Shown here: positions 46,969-60,852 of the stretch, in pieces | How positions within the stretch are numbered: position 1 is the first letter of the stretch | How the letters are laid out: each line of letters begins with the position of its first letter | Source of the DNA: Pempheris klunzingeri | Taxonomy: Eukaryota; Chordata; Actinopteri; Acropomatiformes; Pempheridae | DNA: 64,000 bases | Assembly (NCBI RefSeq): GCF_042242105.1 | Contig: NC_092012.1 | Coordinates: forward strand, 20,307,043 to 20,371,042 | Direction: 5' to 3' | Notes under the pieces: generated by a model | Database searches by the model: none | Seen by the model: the letters and a program-made list of their open reading frames with translations, nothing else | What the model was told of the DNA's origin: nothing | Program-made: the position numbers and the translations under genes

Positions 46969-49900
46969 GTAGAGTATTATCCGGGGGGTAAATGACTGTA
47001 AATGATTGTTTCCGGGACACATGAGAAAATGTGACCTAACCCTGTGGACATCCACGGGGACAATCGGTCATTCAGTCAGTTGCTAATTGGAGCAGAGTTA
47101 ATAGTTTCAGCTGGTGTGAGTAGATTCAGCAGTGTGACAAACCAGACTGGTACACATTACCTCACCGCCCTCCGTGTGCGGCCGATTGATTGTTCATAGA
47201 TCAGTGCTGCTGTCATGCTTTGATGATACATCCTCTTCTGTTAATGTTAGTGGTGGTGGTGCTGCTGCTGCTGCTTCCCACCACCACACAACTGAAGTGC
47301 CTGAAGCATCACATGCTGGCTGCACTCATGCCAGTGGAAAAAATGAGTCTTTTTCCTCAGGGGTTACCAAATTGTATTGTGCACTGTGTTGATGCATGTG
47401 TTTGCTGCCTTGATAATACTACAGAGTCCTTAACACTTTCCCAGAATCCAAGGAGGTGACCTCTAATGTCAGGCTTTGTCTGACTCACAGAATTCAGTTA
47501 CATACAAATGAGAAATGCAGCAAATACTCATGTTTAATAAGCCAGCAGAGGATTGGCATTTTAGCTAGACAAGTGAATCACATTATTACCCACTTATCAT
47601 TATAGTTGCTGAATAATTTTCTGTCAATCAACATCCGCTGTCATTCTAGCAGAATGGCTGGCTCTATTTTTTCTCTGTCAGTGTGCCCATCATTCAGCGT
47701 CGACAACTAGGGTTAGTTTCTGCCAGATTTCAGGTGTCCATCACAGACTGTTATGTAATAATGCAGAATTAGTTCCACTGACATTCATTTCAGGCATTCA
47801 GTCCTGGGTGTTTTTTTTAAACAGCACAGGAAACTACGGTTGGACAATGACCTTTAAGAACAATTAATAAAACTTAGAATACCATTAAAACTCAAATCAC
47901 CATTGAAGCATCACCCTTTGGTGTCGTAGCTTTTTAATGTCTTCAGTGTTTGGTGTGCTGTGGTAGAAGTTACATGGTGACACAGGTAATCAAAGGGTTA
48001 CTGTTTTTTCCCCAGTATCCTCAGGGCTCACTGCCCAAGGGCACCCAACAGCCATGCTGCTCCCAAGAAATCATCTGTTGATTTGTCAAGGTGTCTGCCT
48101 GCAGTCCAACCTGCCGGAGCAATTAAGGCTCCTCTGCACTGCTAGGCAACCTCTGTACCTGTTCACCTGACATTGTTCTGTCCTCTTCTAGTGCTTGGCT
48201 ACACATTAACGCAGAGCTCCACTTATAGACCATTTAGCAGCATACGTCTATGAGAGGTTACAATCTCAGACCCTGGAGTATTTCTATAATGGAACGGAAG
48301 CTGCAGCATCGGTACACTGGATTTAAGACACAGTTATACATGATGCTATATATGATGTTATCTCAACACCTTCAAACAAGGCTGATGTCCAGCATTGTTA
48401 GAACAATGGGTATCAAGGGTCTAAATAATTTTTCTGAGCTCATTAATAATATCTAGGTGTGGGAGAGTGGGATCTGTTTGGGTGGATTTTTCTTCCACTT
48501 GTTGAATTTTGGTGCTTTTTACATATGATCTGTTGCTCTCAGAAACGCCATTGCGCATTTATTGTTTGGGGTGGATTCTGCTCTCAAAGCACTTACATTA
48601 CATTTACTGTAGCTGTAGACATTAACCTGGCTTATTCAGTTGTCCCTCAGACAGACGACAATGAATGGATATTATTACTCATGAAATGAAGTTCTAAGTT
48701 AGAGGACTACCCTTTAATTTGTATCTGCACTCTATATGTAAATAAAGGAATAATGTATCATAATTGACTATTGTGACTATTGCATCTTTTATTATGCAGT
48801 GTATTCAGTTGTCTTATCACTTATCACAACATTTGAATCGCTTCACACTGTACACAACCTGTTCTGTTTTGAACTATCAAAGTAGCCAAGTTAAACTCAC
48901 CATCATTGTATTCCTAAGATGGCAAAATGATTGCACATCACTAATATAATTGAGGTATTTTCAGTGAAGTATCTGTGTGTGGTTTTGTCTTGCAGCCCTG
49001 AGAGACCCCATGGCCATGGAGCGGGCCAACCTGCTGAATATGGCCAAGCTGAGTATTAAAGGGCTGATTGAGTCTGCTCTGAGCTTTGGACGCACACTGG
49101 ACTCAGACTACCCACCTCTCCAGCAGTTCTTTGTTGTCATGGAGCACTGTCTCAAACATGGCCTCAGAGGTAAGAAGGAGAGATATTGTTTGTCATGGTG
49201 TCAGGTGTGGGTGCTGCACCAATGTGAATACATCTACAACTTCCAAACATATTAAAATTCTATATCCAAGCTGTTTACCTTTGCTTATGTCCTGGATTTT
49301 CATATGCCAGTGTGTAAGTCTCTCTCTCTTCCTCTCACCTCAGTGAAGAAGTCTTTTCTGGGCTTTAACAAATCTCTATGGGGTCCTCTGGAGCTGGTGG
49401 AGAAACTGTGTCCTGAAGCAGCAGAGATCTCAGCCTCTGTACGAGACCTGCCTGGACTTAAGTAAGGAGCTGGTTTATCTATACACACACACACACGTGC
49501 TCACACACAACTCAACCTAACCACATGCTGGAGGAACATGAGCCATAGTACAACCACACACACACTCACATGCAGCAGTAACATGAGAATGTGACCTGAG
49601 CCAGAGCAGGGAAGTAGCTGATTGTGATTAACTTTCACTTCACCCTTCCTCTCACTGCTGCCTCACTTCTCCACTGACACTATTTGCCTATTTTATTATT
49701 CTTTAGTCTCTTTGTAGCAGAGGATAGACTCAGTGTAGACACATTGTCCAAACATGGTTCAAGCAGTTAGAGTTCATTAGAAATTAGTCAGTAGTTTTGG
49801 GCGGTCGACACTCTTTAAATCCATACAGAACCTAATTATGTTCCAAACACACAAAAAATATGTGATATGTGAGTAACAATATGGTTTCCCATCCATTCCA

Positions 49901-52900
49901 ATGGACGGAGAATCTGGACGAGGGAACCCAAGTTAAAGGACAATAGCCTGAAGAGACCTTTTCCAACAAAAACATGTTTATGTATTTTTAATGAATGTTT
50001 AACTCACATCAATTAATGAAGTGATGTGTATTTGTTGATATGAGCTAGTTTTTCTCCAGTAAACGGTATGTCCTATGTACATGCATACAAGCACGCATTG
50101 TAAGCTGACTGCGTCATAAGAGTCAGAATAAATCTAAACAGCACCCATTCATTCCACTGTTTCGTCACAGTGACGTTCAGATCCTCATTCCAACAATCTG
50201 ATTGATAGATTAAAATGTGTTGTGCTTCCTCCTAGCTCCGGCTCTCCCGCAGGCCACTTTAGATGATGTGGAACCTTCTGATTGGCTTACAGACATCAGT
50301 CACATAATACATGATTTGTCCATTTGGGTGGAGTCAGATGACAGTAAACAAAGATCTAGACGTCCTAGAAGAGTTATGTCCATTGGAGCAGATGGAGAAT
50401 GTGAATGTGTTACAAGTGAAATCAGTAATGCTGCAGTAGTATATTTGCTGCCAGTCCTGGACTTATTGAGTTATTAGTGTTTTTGTTACATTTTTGATCT
50501 ATTTTATAAGAACCCAGGAGTGACAATAGGGCTCAATGTGGGAGGTAAAATCAACTTCAAACACCTATATCAACATTCAAGTGGGGTCCTCCAGTGGCTA
50601 TAGGAGGCACACTCTCACCTGCTCTCATTCATGCTCATGATTTCCATGTCAGGCTTTACTTGAGGCTGTTGAGCTATCAGGCACCCCATAGCAGAGCTGC
50701 CAGGCAGGGAATCAGTGAGCAATACTCAGCAAAATGGGGAACAGCTGTGTTGTCTTTATGTGAAGAACAGAGTCTATTTCCTTTGGTGGTGCTGAGTCAG
50801 ACCAACAGACGCGTAGCAGAGCAGCATTTTTGCAACATCAAGTACAGATTCCAAGGTTAGACACAAAACAGTGCAAACCTTTCTCTTTAGAATAATGTTA
50901 CACATGAACACACGTTTTTTGCTGAGGTGACACAGAGGCAAAATACAACATGGTGGTCAAGTTGAACTGAAGTCTTGAAAAGAAAGAAATCTTAATTAGA
51001 TGAGGACATGTAACTGACGACTGCAACAAGCATTCACAAAGATGAACATAACTACATCTAAACAATAACACAGAACAAAGTCAGTCTAAGCTGAGACCCA
51101 CAACCTCCTACAAATATGACCTCATCACCAGTGTGTTTTTGTGCACGTGTGTTTTCCAGGACTCCATTAGGCAGGGCCAGAGCTTGGTTGCGTCTGGCGC
51201 TCATGCAGAAGCGGCTGGCAGACTACCTTCGACTCCTCATCACCAGGAAAGACCTGCTCAGGTACACACACACACACACACATACGCATGGCGACACATG
51301 AGAAGGACATATATGACAAAAGGTACACTTGACTTGTTATATCTTTTAAAATATACCTATAGATAACTTATATAACATAAGCTTTGAAAATGAAATCATA
51401 AAGAGTCTGGATTGATGAATCAGACCCTTATATTGTAGATTTTTCTTATTGTCAACACATCTCATTAAGTTGGTCATGTTTACAAGTTTCAGAAATCAGC
51501 AGAAAAAGCTGATGTTTTGTAATTAATAAATTCAATTCAGCATTTTGAGCACAAATTCACCAATTAAAAGTGCTCTTAATACCCTGAAAATGAGTTAATA
51601 TAAAAAATGAAAGCGTGTACTAATACATTCACAGTAACAACACTACAGAGGAAAAACATTAGAATAAAGCCACTCCCTTTTTTATTTTACCGGAGCTCCC
51701 TTCAATTGTGTCTTCCTCCACAGTGATTTCTATGACAGTTCAGCGCTGATGCTGGAGGAGGAGGGAGCAGTGATAGTGGGCCTGCTGGTGGGGCTGAACG
51801 TCATCGATGCTAACCTGTGTGTCAAAGGGGAGGACCTGGACTCTCAGGTAAACACTGCTCTCAGAGCGTATTTAGACCATATGGTGTCATGTTTCTACTC
51901 CATGGGTGGAGACTTTGTCACTAATGCCAACGGCCGACACAGACTGTGTTTGTGTTTGTTTAGATCCAGTCATTCTCTGACCACAAGGTGAGCCAGTATA
52001 CAGATGCCACACAAAGAGTTTACCTTTAATGGCAGCTGTAAATGAGGTCTCATACCAAAAAACTTTTATGTAGTATTTTAGAGAAATCTTTCAGGAATCA
52101 GGATCATGTTTGGTCACTACTGAACTACAGATCTGTCACTGACAATCATTGTCATTATTGATGAATCAACAATTAACTGAATATTTTTGCCATTCATCGA
52201 TAGACTATGAAATGTCAAAGAAATGTAAAAATAAGTGCAGCTTCCCAGAGCCCAAAGTGATGTTTTCCAATATTTTGTTTTGTTTGAACAAAAGGTCCAA
52301 ATCCCAAAGATATTCAGTTTGCTTGAATTTTTTTTTGATACAATTACTTGATAAATAAAATGATTATTTCAGTTGATTTCCTAATTGATGAAGAGACTGT
52401 GTTTCTGCTGTGCTCCTTTTCAGCAATGTATCAACTCTTGAAGGTCTCTTTAGACTGTAATTCCACAGTGGACTTTCTATGTAGTTTCTATGTGTATGTG
52501 TAGTTAACAGACATATTAATAAATACATTATCTTTAGTAAATGTAAACATCCCTAATTATTGCAAAATGTTCTGGTGGGTTGCGACAAGGCACGACTCAT
52601 TTCATTAAACCCATGGTTGTGCAGTCTTTGCTTTTCAGAATGTGGCTTCTTCTTGAGTGATAGTGGCTGAACATACTTATCTTCTTTTATTTGAGGTTGG
52701 CGTGATCGACTTCTCCATGTACTTGAAGAATGACATTGATGATTACAGGAGTGAAGAGAGGTATGATCTTTCATTGTCTCTCTTTCTTGTCTTGTTGGTC
52801 CGCTAAATATGATTCAGAGCTCTGATTTATGTCTGTTTCCATGGCAACAGGAATAGCCAGATAGCATCCATCTTGGATCAGAAGAACTATGTGGAGGAAC

Positions 52901-54525
52901 TGAACCGACAACTCAAGTAAGACACTTGCTTTTTTGGTTTTTTTTCTGGGAAACAAACATGTCTGCAGGGTTTCCCCCAAAATTCCTGAAGATGACGGTC
53001 TTATGAACTTCAAGGAATTCAAGTAATGGAAGTCCTTTGTTTAAAATACTGTGTGCTAGACCTAATCAGTGCCAGGAAGTAATTCTGCTTTATTTTACCC
53101 CACATTTTTGTTTACATCTGTACATTGTCTGATGTTTGATTAGTGTTCTGATGCCTTGGCTCACAGGCAGAAGGCTGACTGGCTGATTTCGTTAAACTAT
53201 GTCCAGTTCTCTGTAGTCAGTTTCAGTTCGAACCAGTTGGTTGTTTCAGAAGTGTAAGTCTGTTTCATCCGTCCCTGCAGACAGTTTCAGTAAAGCAGCC
53301 AGTTGCATTTCCTCTTTTGTTTTTTCTTTTTCTGGTGTCTCATTTAAGTGAACTTCTGATCTGCTGCTTAAATGCAAATATACGTTTTTCAAATCTTTCT
53401 TTAAATTTTGCAGCTGTGATTTTAAAAAAACAGACCTCTAATGCGTGACATGCTGTTACTGTCCTTCATGACTGTATGAGCTGTGTCTGAACATACATTT
53501 AGCTAGCCCCTGCACTACTGTATTCATTCTGCAGGGGTTACATTCTGGTCTGTCAGTCTGTGGTGAGACAGTTCAGTCCTTTCAACCTGTGACTGCCTTC
53601 AACCCTCTACACATGTCTGACAAGCCTCAGCTGTTCCCCATTGAGCTTGATCTAATACCAAGAAGCAAGATTTCTGTTACACATTTTAACACCTCGGCTG
53701 TATTAATATTGCAAAGTCAGTGAGCTCCAAAATTAGGAGAAGTTGATTGTAATTTCTGTGTTTGTGTTTTTTGTGTTTCCAGCTCCACAGTTCATGGTCT
53801 TCAGGGCAGAGTGGACTCTCTGGAGAAGTCCAACTCTAAGCTCATAGAGGAGGTGAGAGCCACACTCAGAACATCTGTAAAGATAGATTTAGATGAGTTT
53901 AAGTGCACATCTCTACATTAAGACTTAAACTGCTTTTGTTATGTTAAACGGATTATAGTGTGTTAAGGATTATGATTTAATGTGGACACACCTGCTTTGT
54001 GTGTTTCAACGGGACACAAATGTCTGTTACATGTTAAGAAAACGCTGAATCTATTATGATGCTTTAGCCAAACATGTTTGAATGAAATCCCAGCGTCAGT
54101 GAAAGCGTTAGTGTCAAACTGTTCAACTGAATTGTGTGTGCAGTTAGCCATAGCCAAGAACAACATCATCAAGCTGCAGGAAGAAAACCAGCAGCTGAGG
54201 AGTGAGAACAGTCTTATTTTGCTGAAGACGCAACAACAATTAGAGGTACTCACACACAAACACTAATTACAAAAATATATCACTGCCTGAAAAAAGAAAA
54301 TGAACCAGGTTTTTACTGCAGCTTTATATTCCAATAATTATACGGATGCATGATATGGCTGACATCTTCTTCCTCTTGATGTTTTTCACCAAGGTAACCC
54401 AAGGCGATGTGTCATTGGAGAGAGACACATACAAACATTCCCGCCAGGGCTTAGATGAGATGTACAATGAGGCTCGAAGGCAACTGAAAGAGGAGTGTCA
54501 GCTCAGACAGGTCAGACTGTCACTG

Positions 54526-54573
<48 letters not shown>

Positions 54574-57500
54574 CATGGCGACAGTGTAGTACAAGATTTT
54601 ATACATGTGGCTTGTGTTGTGTAGTAACAGATTATATACGTGTGCTTTACTTTCAGGATGTGGAGAATGAGTTGGTAGTCCAGGTGTCAATGAAACAGGA
54701 AATGGAGCTGGCCATGAAACTTCTGGAGAAAGATATTCATGAAAAGCAGGTCAGCATAGATTTTCCTTGCCCATCTGTATAATACTTAACTCTTTTCGAC
54801 CGCTGATTTATTCACAAAGAGTCCTTCCTAAAGGTAAGACTTGCATATAATAAGGACTGTTAATGGGGAGTCTCACAGTGAGGAAGAGGGTGATAACGAG
54901 CCCTTTTGGGGGCACAAACTAAAAATGTAGCAGCAGTGTGTACTTGCTGACATGGCGCAGTAATACCTTGCTAGCTCCTATGCCCATCTCTCTGGCAGCC
55001 CTGCCAGTGTCAGGCCTCTCACCACCAACATGTGAGCTCTGCTACATCAACACCACCAGCTGACATTTGTAGCCAAGCTGTGAGATACAGCAGCTGCCTT
55101 GGCAGCAGCATCATTGCAGCTTTGCAAGCAGGCTGCTGTCAGGTAAATCAAATGTCAGACTGGAGAGTAATGTCTGCTTCATTACTGCTCAGGCCCATGG
55201 GGCGCGTGACAAGGGAATATTTGTATGAAGCATTGCGACATACAGTTTGTCCTAAATATGTTTTGGCTTGTGTACGAATCATTATATTCTTTCTTGTACA
55301 GACCACCTGTGAATAAATCAGTGTCAGTGTTCCACTCAAGTGTGTGTTTTTTGCCACTAGGACACACTGATCGGACTGAGAAATCAGCTGGATGACGTCA
55401 AAGCCATCAATGTAGAGATGTACCAGAAGATGCAGGTACAAACGCACACACATGCTTCTCTGGTTGCTCTGAATCTACTTACACAAAGGCTGTCATCATT
55501 ATTACTACCTGTGACAGCCAGTACTTCTCATTTGTTAGTCGTCTGACGATGAGATGAAGAAGAAGAACAATATGATCAGTCGTCTGGAGGAGAAGACCAA
55601 TCAAATCACGGCCACCATGAAGCAGCTGGAGCAAAGGTGAGACACACTGCCTGTGAAGGCACAGCACACACTACAAACCAGGAAAACCAGCCTGTCCCAT
55701 GTGTCTCCTCGGCCCTTCCTTCAATGTAAACCAGGTTCTCTGCTGTTCTCTTCAAACCTTTGAACTGCAGTTTTTCTTTGATTTACAGAACATACGTAAT
55801 CCTTCTTTAGTCCCTTTCAACAGCTTTGACTGTAACCTTGAACCAAAACTGCAGAAGGAAAAGTCCCAGTTCTCAGCCAAACATCATGATCTTGATAAAA
55901 ATTACTGTATTGTTTTTCTAGACTAAATTATTTGTTTAATTATTTAAAAGTTAATATTTGTTAATACCTCTGTAGGGTCTAGTTTAAAACTGTGCAGAAG
56001 AGAACTTGGGGAAAATATGGAGACATGTGATTTTAGTTTTCTTCTTCATCACTGTGTCGGGGTTTCCCCAAGGAAACTGGTTAGCAGGTGCTAATGCTTG
56101 TCTTCTCCTGTCAAATGTTCCTCAGTGCAAAACATTAGAAATGGAAGTGATATGATTTGGTTTTTTTTACCAGCCAGTACATGTATGATAAGCCTCTTTT
56201 TGATGTGGTTTAGTTGTTAGATGGCTCCTTCTTCTCTTTTCCCTGAAGACTTCTAAGGTTTTATTTAATAAAAGTGTATTCAATGCTTTTTGATGTTTGC
56301 TGAGTTGGTCTTCATTCAGTGGACCCACCCTGCAACTTTTTCATGAAATGGCAAATAGATGCACTAAAAAGTGTTTGCATGTCAAATCTATACATGATAA
56401 ACACAAAGTTAAAGCAAATTACCACATTGTCATTGTCCTGAGAAAACTGTCGTGTCTTAGCTGTGGATTTTTTACATTCTCCAAAAGGCTTCTTCTGAGT
56501 ACAAAAGTTGCTCAGTTGGTTTGTAAATTATTCATAGGGTGCCTCAAATAAAGACCACTTCCCCTTACATCATAAAAATTTAATACATGTCTGTGGCCTT
56601 CAGGGAAAAAGAGCAGAAGCACTATTTCACACAGCAAATGCACCTCCAGTGCTATTCTTCAGGCCAGTGTTTCCCAGTCCTGGTCCTGGAGGCCCTCTGC
56701 ACTACACCAGCTCATCATCACGCTCTGCAGAAGCCCGACAACAACCCATTCATGTGAGTCAGGTGTGTTGGAGCAGAGAAGGGCCTCCAGGACCAGGTTT
56801 GGGAAACACTGCTTCAGGCCATCACCTACTAACTAATCTGATTAGAAGATGAAACAGTATTTTTCTGGGGAAACCCCACAATCCTGAATTGATCCTATCT
56901 ACTAAATTACACTGCTGGTATTTTCATGCATGCTAAGTTCTCTTGGTCAAACTCTGTGTGCACCACTCTGTATAATGCTCCATACTTGCATCAGTCATTA
57001 CGTGACCTGCGGGTTCATTGATGCCCTATGATCCTTCCTCACCTCATCGTTTACCTGTCAGCAAGGTCCATCCCTCCCCTCCCCTCCCCAGTTGGTTTAA
57101 GTCTGTTCCATCCTATTTGTGATTGGTTGTGAATGTTTTTTGCTGCTCTGAAGATTTATGCGGGTGGGACGCAGACCCCGGTTACACTTGTTTTTTTGCA
57201 GTGGGAGTTTTATGTTGTTGCTGAAAAATCAAATGTTCTGAGCAGGCCCACTGTTTAAAGTCACAATATTTAGTGGCTAATTAGAGCTCAGACGTCAGAA
57301 TTGAACATGTTGTCTACTGCAGAGAGATCCAAATAGTGCTGACCGCTGTAGGTGCTTTCCAGGCTTAAATCTCTTCTGTTGATGGGATAGTTCTGTGCAC
57401 ACTACACACATTTTGCCTGTTGTAGGTGTTCTCATATATCTGTCCACATTACCCTCCCCTGTCCCCCCCACTTCCTCTCATAACTCATATGCTGACTGTA

Positions 57501-60500
57501 GAGGGAAACATATCCAGACTAAAGAAATCTGATGACAGTGGCAGCCTTAAAATCCGATTTCTGTGTTTTAATGTCTTTTGTTTCCAGAGTCACCAAAAGT
57601 GTTCAGTGTAACCGGGGCCACTTAGAATACTGATGTATTGACATCCTTTCTTCCTTCCTTCCTTCCTTTCTTTGCTCCTTCTTTCCTCCCTTCTGTTTGT
57701 CTCTTTTATACCATCCATCCAATCATCCATCCATTCATTTTGCTCCCTTGAAACCTCCACATTGTCATTTTTCTCCCCTGATTTTTATCCCTGCTCGTCT
57801 GTGCAGTGATAAGGATTTGCTAAGTCAGACCAGAACGCTTGCTATGTCATTTGTTAAGTGTGCCAGCACAGACACAGAGCACCAGTACAAGCTAGTCAAG
57901 GACATCTCCTTCTGAGGACAAACACACACACATGCACGCACATGCAGACACATGATTGCTTAAGACTCAATGAATAAATGGACTTAACCTAAAGGAACAT
58001 TCCTGTTTTTTTTTTTGTACACAACATTCAGATGGTTTCATGGCCTAAGAGCAGCCACTCAGCAGAGTGCTGGGATTCAGAGACCTCTGCAACATGTTTT
58101 ACGACCTTTAGTTAAATCCTCTGCACACAACTTGGCTGGTTTCTTCTGAATGTCCTGGTTTAGCTGGTCAGAGAACTGTCTGACTATTACATCACTTATG
58201 CATTTTGAATTAATCATACGCTACTTTATCACACACACACGCTACTACTACTATACTTCCTGTGTCCGGTAGTCAGTTTATATGCAGTAACGCTGACAGT
58301 AAGATAGTTGACTCTGAGATGTTATCATAGGGTCGTTGTTGTTGTTCACATCGAGTTAGAATGAGTATAATCTGCTTTCCAGCTAGTGTCACAACTACTG
58401 AGTGGTTTTATCTGGCAACAATATACAACATATCTGGTAATATTGGATTCATCGTATTGAAACTAGAATAATGTAAGATACTCAGATTTAAACATTGATA
58501 TGTTAATGGAATATATTTTCACACAGCTACCAAATTGCACAATAGAGGCCGAATTAGCAAATGCCAATATTATGCCCAACATAACAAAATGATGGGTTCA
58601 TTTTACCAAATATTCCAACCTTTTTTGTTTTATTTTTGAACCCGAAGCTATCACTCTTACATTGTAGGATACTTTACTATTATTCTGCTTTCTGTCGATG
58701 CAGAATAAAGTGAGGGTGGAAGCTGCTATGGGACAGAGACAAATGACCTGCTCCCTGAAGGCAGAACGCTCAGTCACTAGTTTTCACACAGTCCCTCAGT
58801 GGCATCCACGTCGGCTCTGCACAGGTCGTTGATTAACTTGTGATTCTGTGCCTGTGTGTCCTTTTACCTTCCTGCAGGCAACAATGTTCAGGTCCAAAGC
58901 ACGAGCAGGAACATGTAAACTATCATATGACCTAGACAACATCTGCCTGCGTGTCATCACAGTCTGTCAGCAGTGTTCACTACAGATGTTTAGTCAGACA
59001 GGAGTTTGCTTGTTCAGCCTCCTGCTTTTTAATTTGTTGCCGGTTTGCTCTGCATGTGTTGCACCTTCTGACCTGCTTCTGATTGGCTGTGATGAGCCCT
59101 CGCTGTGTTTGAAATCTGTCCCTTGTTCACTCACTCACTACTTTCTTTAGATACAGTCTAGTAGTTCACCCTACAGTGAGCAGTAAAGTGAGATTTTAAA
59201 CACTTGTAAACTATGGTTACTTTGTTACAGAGTGCAATGTGGGATTGTTAGCAGCAGATAGTGTCCACGCCATGAGCACTCCTATAATATTCCACTGTTG
59301 GAATATTTGAGGGCACTATATAGTGGATAAATGTACACACCGGAATTTGGACACTCAAATACAATGGCGAAAGGTAAATACAGCACAAAGGTAGTGATTT
59401 GGACTCAGCCCATCCTTTTTGCTCTTCATCCTCATGAAGATTCACCTAAAACCTGTACGGTTGAGTCAGGTCTTGCAGATGTAAACGGCTCAGTGGGACC
59501 AGCAGCTTTAGCTTTAGCTTCATGTGCTTTGCTTGTGCAGACTGAGCCAAAAGCGGCTGTAAACCTCTGGAGCTTCTGTCAAGGGAACTTCAATGTGTGT
59601 CTCATCTTTGCATATTTATTGATTCTTGTGATAGATCAGGAAGTAACCTACCTATTCTAACTCCATGTTCATAGTACTGTAACTCCTCCCAGTTTGTAGA
59701 AGAACAAACACTCAGTACAGCTGTTGAAAACTCACAACTGTTGTCTTTTACCACCGTGATCAATAAAGTTAGATGTTTTGAAAGTGTTGGGTGTGGTTTG
59801 TGTTTTTGGCCATGTGTAGGGTGCTCCTCAACAGTCAACACTTGTTGTAAGTCAGGGTGTGTTGGGATTGTCCTCCTCATTGTCCCAGTGTGTGAGATGG
59901 CTCAACAAGAGCTAAAACTGTTTAAAATCCTCATATCCTGAAAACATGCTATGAAAGGTTCCCCCTGATAATATCCTGTGAAAAACAATGAAATTGGCCT
60001 ATTTTTCATACTCTGAATGCTGTGAATATGTGAGGTCTCATTGAAAAAGACAACATGGTGATGCTGAGTGCTCTAAGATGCTGCATTCAGTCAGCTGTCC
60101 TTTATTTTCTCCATTCACTTGCTTTAGGGCAGTTCTCCCTCATTGTTTCATCATGCATCTTTATGTTGACTCATCACCCGTTTGTATTCCTCACTGTTCT
60201 GTTTTGGATCTTCTCTCTTACACCCTGGTGTTGTAACAGAGGAAATTACAACACCAACCCTCTTCATCATTTATCCTCAGCCATCCCTCCTTCATGTTTC
60301 CACTGAGAAACCTCAGTCCCTAACCTCTGTCCCTACCCATCATCGTCCTTCCCGCCTTCCTCTGTTCTTTTCTCCCTCTCCCTCCACCCACCCCCCCAGT
60401 TTTTTCTCTCCATGGTCCTGAGTTTGTCCCTGGTTATAATGGTGCAGATTACAGGAGGCAGAGAGGCACCGCACCTCGGCCGAGGAGGGAACCAGACGCT

Positions 60501-60604
60501 TCAAGTTGGACTTTGCCAACAAGGCCGACAGCCTGCAGCGGCAGATTGAAAACAGAGAAAGGCAACTGTAAGCAAACCCCTGCACAGACAGACTGACGGC
60601 TAGA

Positions 60605-60651
<47 letters not shown>

Positions 60652-60813
60652 AATCTAAAGATGCTGTGGTAATCACAATTAAACACCTGTAAGCATGCAC
60701 ATCTGCATAACATTACTTATTGTTCAGGAGACAGCAGACCTTCACTCTCAGTTCTTGACTTCAAAAACAAGACACACATTTAAAACGTGTACAAACGAGT
60801 GTACTCAGTATCG

Positions 60814-60852
<39 letters not shown>

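Larger units (their letters stand above)
55637..60447 (+). other. RUFY2 intron 13 (4.8 kb)
   Basis: By far the largest RUFY2 intron. It holds the MITE at 56665, a CCTTC-rich tract near 57648-57690, the alternative terminal exon at 57807 and a short repeat-like segment near 59255. The length probably allows time for the internal polyadenylation choice. Confidence 0.6.
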
